This document shows, piece by piece, positions 5,087 to 6,083 of a stretch of DNA of 6,083 bases. A program made the translations under genes and the position numbers. Source of the stretch: JBBTXJ01 sp038061815 (GTDB lineage: Bacteria; Patescibacteriota; Patescibacteriia; Magasanikbacterales; JBBTXJ01). Where the stretch lies: contig JBBTYK010000033.1 of assembly GCA_038061815.1 (NCBI GenBank), forward strand, positions 1 to 6,083. The letters run 5' to 3'. How positions within the stretch are numbered: position 1 is the first letter of the stretch; every line of letters begins with the position of its first letter. The notes beneath the pieces are model-generated. The model had not been told where the DNA came from. It did no database searches and saw nothing but the letters and a program-made list of their open reading frames with translations.

Positions 5087-6022
5087 TTACCATTTTCCGC
5101 TAGACCCAAACGCGCGGATTTTTTCTTTGGCCAGTTCAGTCATGGCGGCGCGGGCCGGGCCGAGGATTTTACGCGGGTCAAATTCGTGCGGCTCTTGCAA
5201 GAGCGCTTCGCGCACGCTGGCCGTAAACGCAATGCGGAGATCAGAATCTATATTTATTTTTGCGATGCCGAGTTTGATGGCTTTTTTTTCTTCCGCAAGC
5301 GGAATGCCGTGCGCGCCAGCGAGCCGGTCGCAATCGCCCAGTTTCGCGCACTCTGCATGCAGGCGGTCAAGCCACTTTTTGTCGATGCCGGATGCGCCAT
5401 GGAGCACGAGCGGAATGTGTACGCGTTTTCCAATTTCCGCAAGTCGCTTCAGATCAAGTTTGGCCGGCCCCTTATACGCTCCATGGGCAGTACCGATTGA
5501 GACCGCCAGCGCATCACAACCAGTTTCTTTTACAAATTGCTCCGCCTGCGCGGGATCGGTAAAAAATGCTTCGCGTTCGCGCACACTCACTAAATCTTCG
5601 GTGCCAGCAATGGGGCCGAGCTCCGCTTCCACGCTCATTTTACGCGCGTGCGCCAACTTGACGATGGTGCGGGTGCGGGCAATGTTTTGTTTGAACGGCA
5701 AAAGCGATCCATCAAACATGACGCTTGTATAGAGGCCGGAACGAATCGCCTCGCGCACCAGTTTTTCATTCTTGCCGTGATCCAAATGAAACACCACGGG
5801 CACGGACGCATTTTTTGCCGCAATGCGGGCAATTGCCGCGAGATTTTCCATGCCCGCATATTCAAGCGCGCCTTCGCTGGTTTGCAGAATCACGGGGCTT
5901 TGTAATTCTTCCGCCGCATCCATCACGGCCTGACAGACTTCCAAATTGTTGATATTAAACGCCGGTACGGCGTATCCGCCACGATGGGCTTTTGGGAGCA
6001 CTTTGTTGAGGTTGACTAACAT
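5087..6022 (-). CDS. fba: Class II fructose-bisphosphate aldolase
   Basis: Zn-dependent aldolase cleaving fructose-1,6-bisphosphate to dihydroxyacetone phosphate and glyceraldehyde-3-phosphate (glycolysis/gluconeogenesis, cytosol), 311 aa. The N-terminus GGYAVPAFNINN (15-26) is typical. VFHLDHG (77-83) holds catalytic D81 and Zn ligand H82, and EAELG (132-136) contains the conserved glutamate. GTAHG (177-181) and LHGASG (207-212) give Zn ligands H180 and H208. The phosphate-binding motif NIDSDLR is at 257-263. A ~25-residue insert after SGID, present in some class II enzymes, precedes EEKKAIKLGIAKIN. The ATG at 6022 is chosen over an in-frame GTG at 6040 because MLVNLNKVL is the normal start. 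It overlaps the upstream stop codon by 7 nt, which suggests translational coupling. Related tagatose-bisphosphate or other ketose-bisphosphate aldolases cannot be fully excluded. Confidence 0.94.
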   Translation of the reverse strand: MLVNLNKVLPKAHRGGYAVPAFNINNLEVCQAVMDAAEELQSPVILQTSEGALEYAGMENLAAIARIAAKNASVPVVFHLDHGKNEKLVREAIRSGLYTSVMFDGSLLPFKQNIARTRTIVKLAHARKMSVEAELGPIAGTEDLVSVREREAFFTDPAQAEQFVKETGCDALAVSIGTAHGAYKGPAKLDLKRLAEIGKRVHIPLVLHGASGIDKKWLDRLHAECAKLGDCDRLAGAHGIPLAEEKKAIKLGIAKINIDSDLRIAFTASVREALLQEPHEFDPRKILGPARAAMTELAKEKIRAFGSSGKW

Positions 6023-6083
6023 ATCGCTTGTATAATCCACGGCGCGGTCATGCCGTATTTTTCCAAGAGTTCCATGGGCTCTC
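6016..6083 (-). CDS. C-terminus of transketolase (partial)
   Basis: The minus-strand frame entering from the right edge reads EPMELLEKYGMTAPWIIQAIC and stops at TAG (6018-6016). This matches the remembered C-terminal signature of transketolase, or of its split C-terminal subunit (GESG-x-P-x-ELLEKYGLTA-x-x-I). The product would interconvert sugar phosphates in the non-oxidative pentose phosphate route, sharing fructose-6-phosphate/glyceraldehyde-3-phosphate with the aldolase encoded next. Its last 7 nt overlap the fba start, so the two are almost certainly one operon. Only 22 codons are visible, so identity is moderate. Confidence 0.6.
   Translation of the reverse strand, partial: EPMELLEKYGMTAPWIIQAIC

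Noticed and set aside
4906..5109. Minus-strand frame reading ARMVHQTIPHRGFVNN across the avd/fba gap
   Set aside because: It is the antisense of the RT remnant on the plus strand; the plus frame gives the recognisable RT block and the minus frame gives nothing known.
6023..6040. TATACA 6 nt before the fba ATG (leaderless promoter) and an in-frame GTG at 6040
   Set aside because: These bases are the coding end of the upstream transketolase-like gene, whose stop overlaps the fba ATG; the start is better explained by operon coupling.
1..6083. CRISPR array, insertion sequence or prophage genes
   Set aside because: No regularly spaced repeats, transposase, integrase or phage structural motifs were found on either strand.

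Overview
The window looks like chromosomal DNA of a Candidate Phyla Radiation (Patescibacteria, probably Parcubacteria-like) bacterium. This rests on tightly packed short genes, start codons at or near the predicted transcription start, a sugar-metabolism operon, and a diversity-generating retroelement (DGR) of the type common in that radiation. The lineage is an inference from gene style, not proven by a marker gene.

Layout. 1-92 (-): complete tRNA-Ser(CGA) with encoded CCA. 158-880 (+): an unrecognised 240-aa helical protein, probably read from a leaderless mRNA. 884-2158 (-): an ATP-grasp ligase. 2225-3196 (-): a PfkB-family sugar/nucleoside kinase just upstream of the ligase; the two probably form one unit, with a palindromic intergenic repeat (2167-2221) between them. 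3200-3250: overlapping divergent promoters. 3378-4280 (+): the DGR target gene, ending in a C-type-lectin/FGE-like domain whose last ~37 codons are the variable repeat (VR, 4159-4270), followed by a strong terminator (4319-4355). 4360-4680: non-coding region with hairpins and the template repeat (TR, 4563-4674). 4680-5015 (-): avd, the DGR accessory four-helix-bundle protein. 5014-5082 (+): a remnant of about 23 codons of the DGR reverse transcriptase (RT). 5087-6022 (-): class II fructose-bisphosphate aldolase, overlapping by 7 nt the end of an upstream gene (6016-6083, -) that looks like the C-terminus of transketolase.

How it works together. VR and TR agree at all 82 non-adenine template positions and differ at 20 of 30 template adenines, the signature of A-specific mutagenic retrohoming. 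Target, VR, TR and avd are all present, but the RT gene is reduced to a fragment wedged between avd and the aldolase gene. The cassette is therefore either a recently silenced DGR or one served in trans by an RT elsewhere in the genome. A second unusual point is an 11-bp inverted repeat (4540-4550 / 4661-4671) that would close the TR into one large RNA loop. Its left arm is equally complementary to the matching segment at the 3' end of VR.
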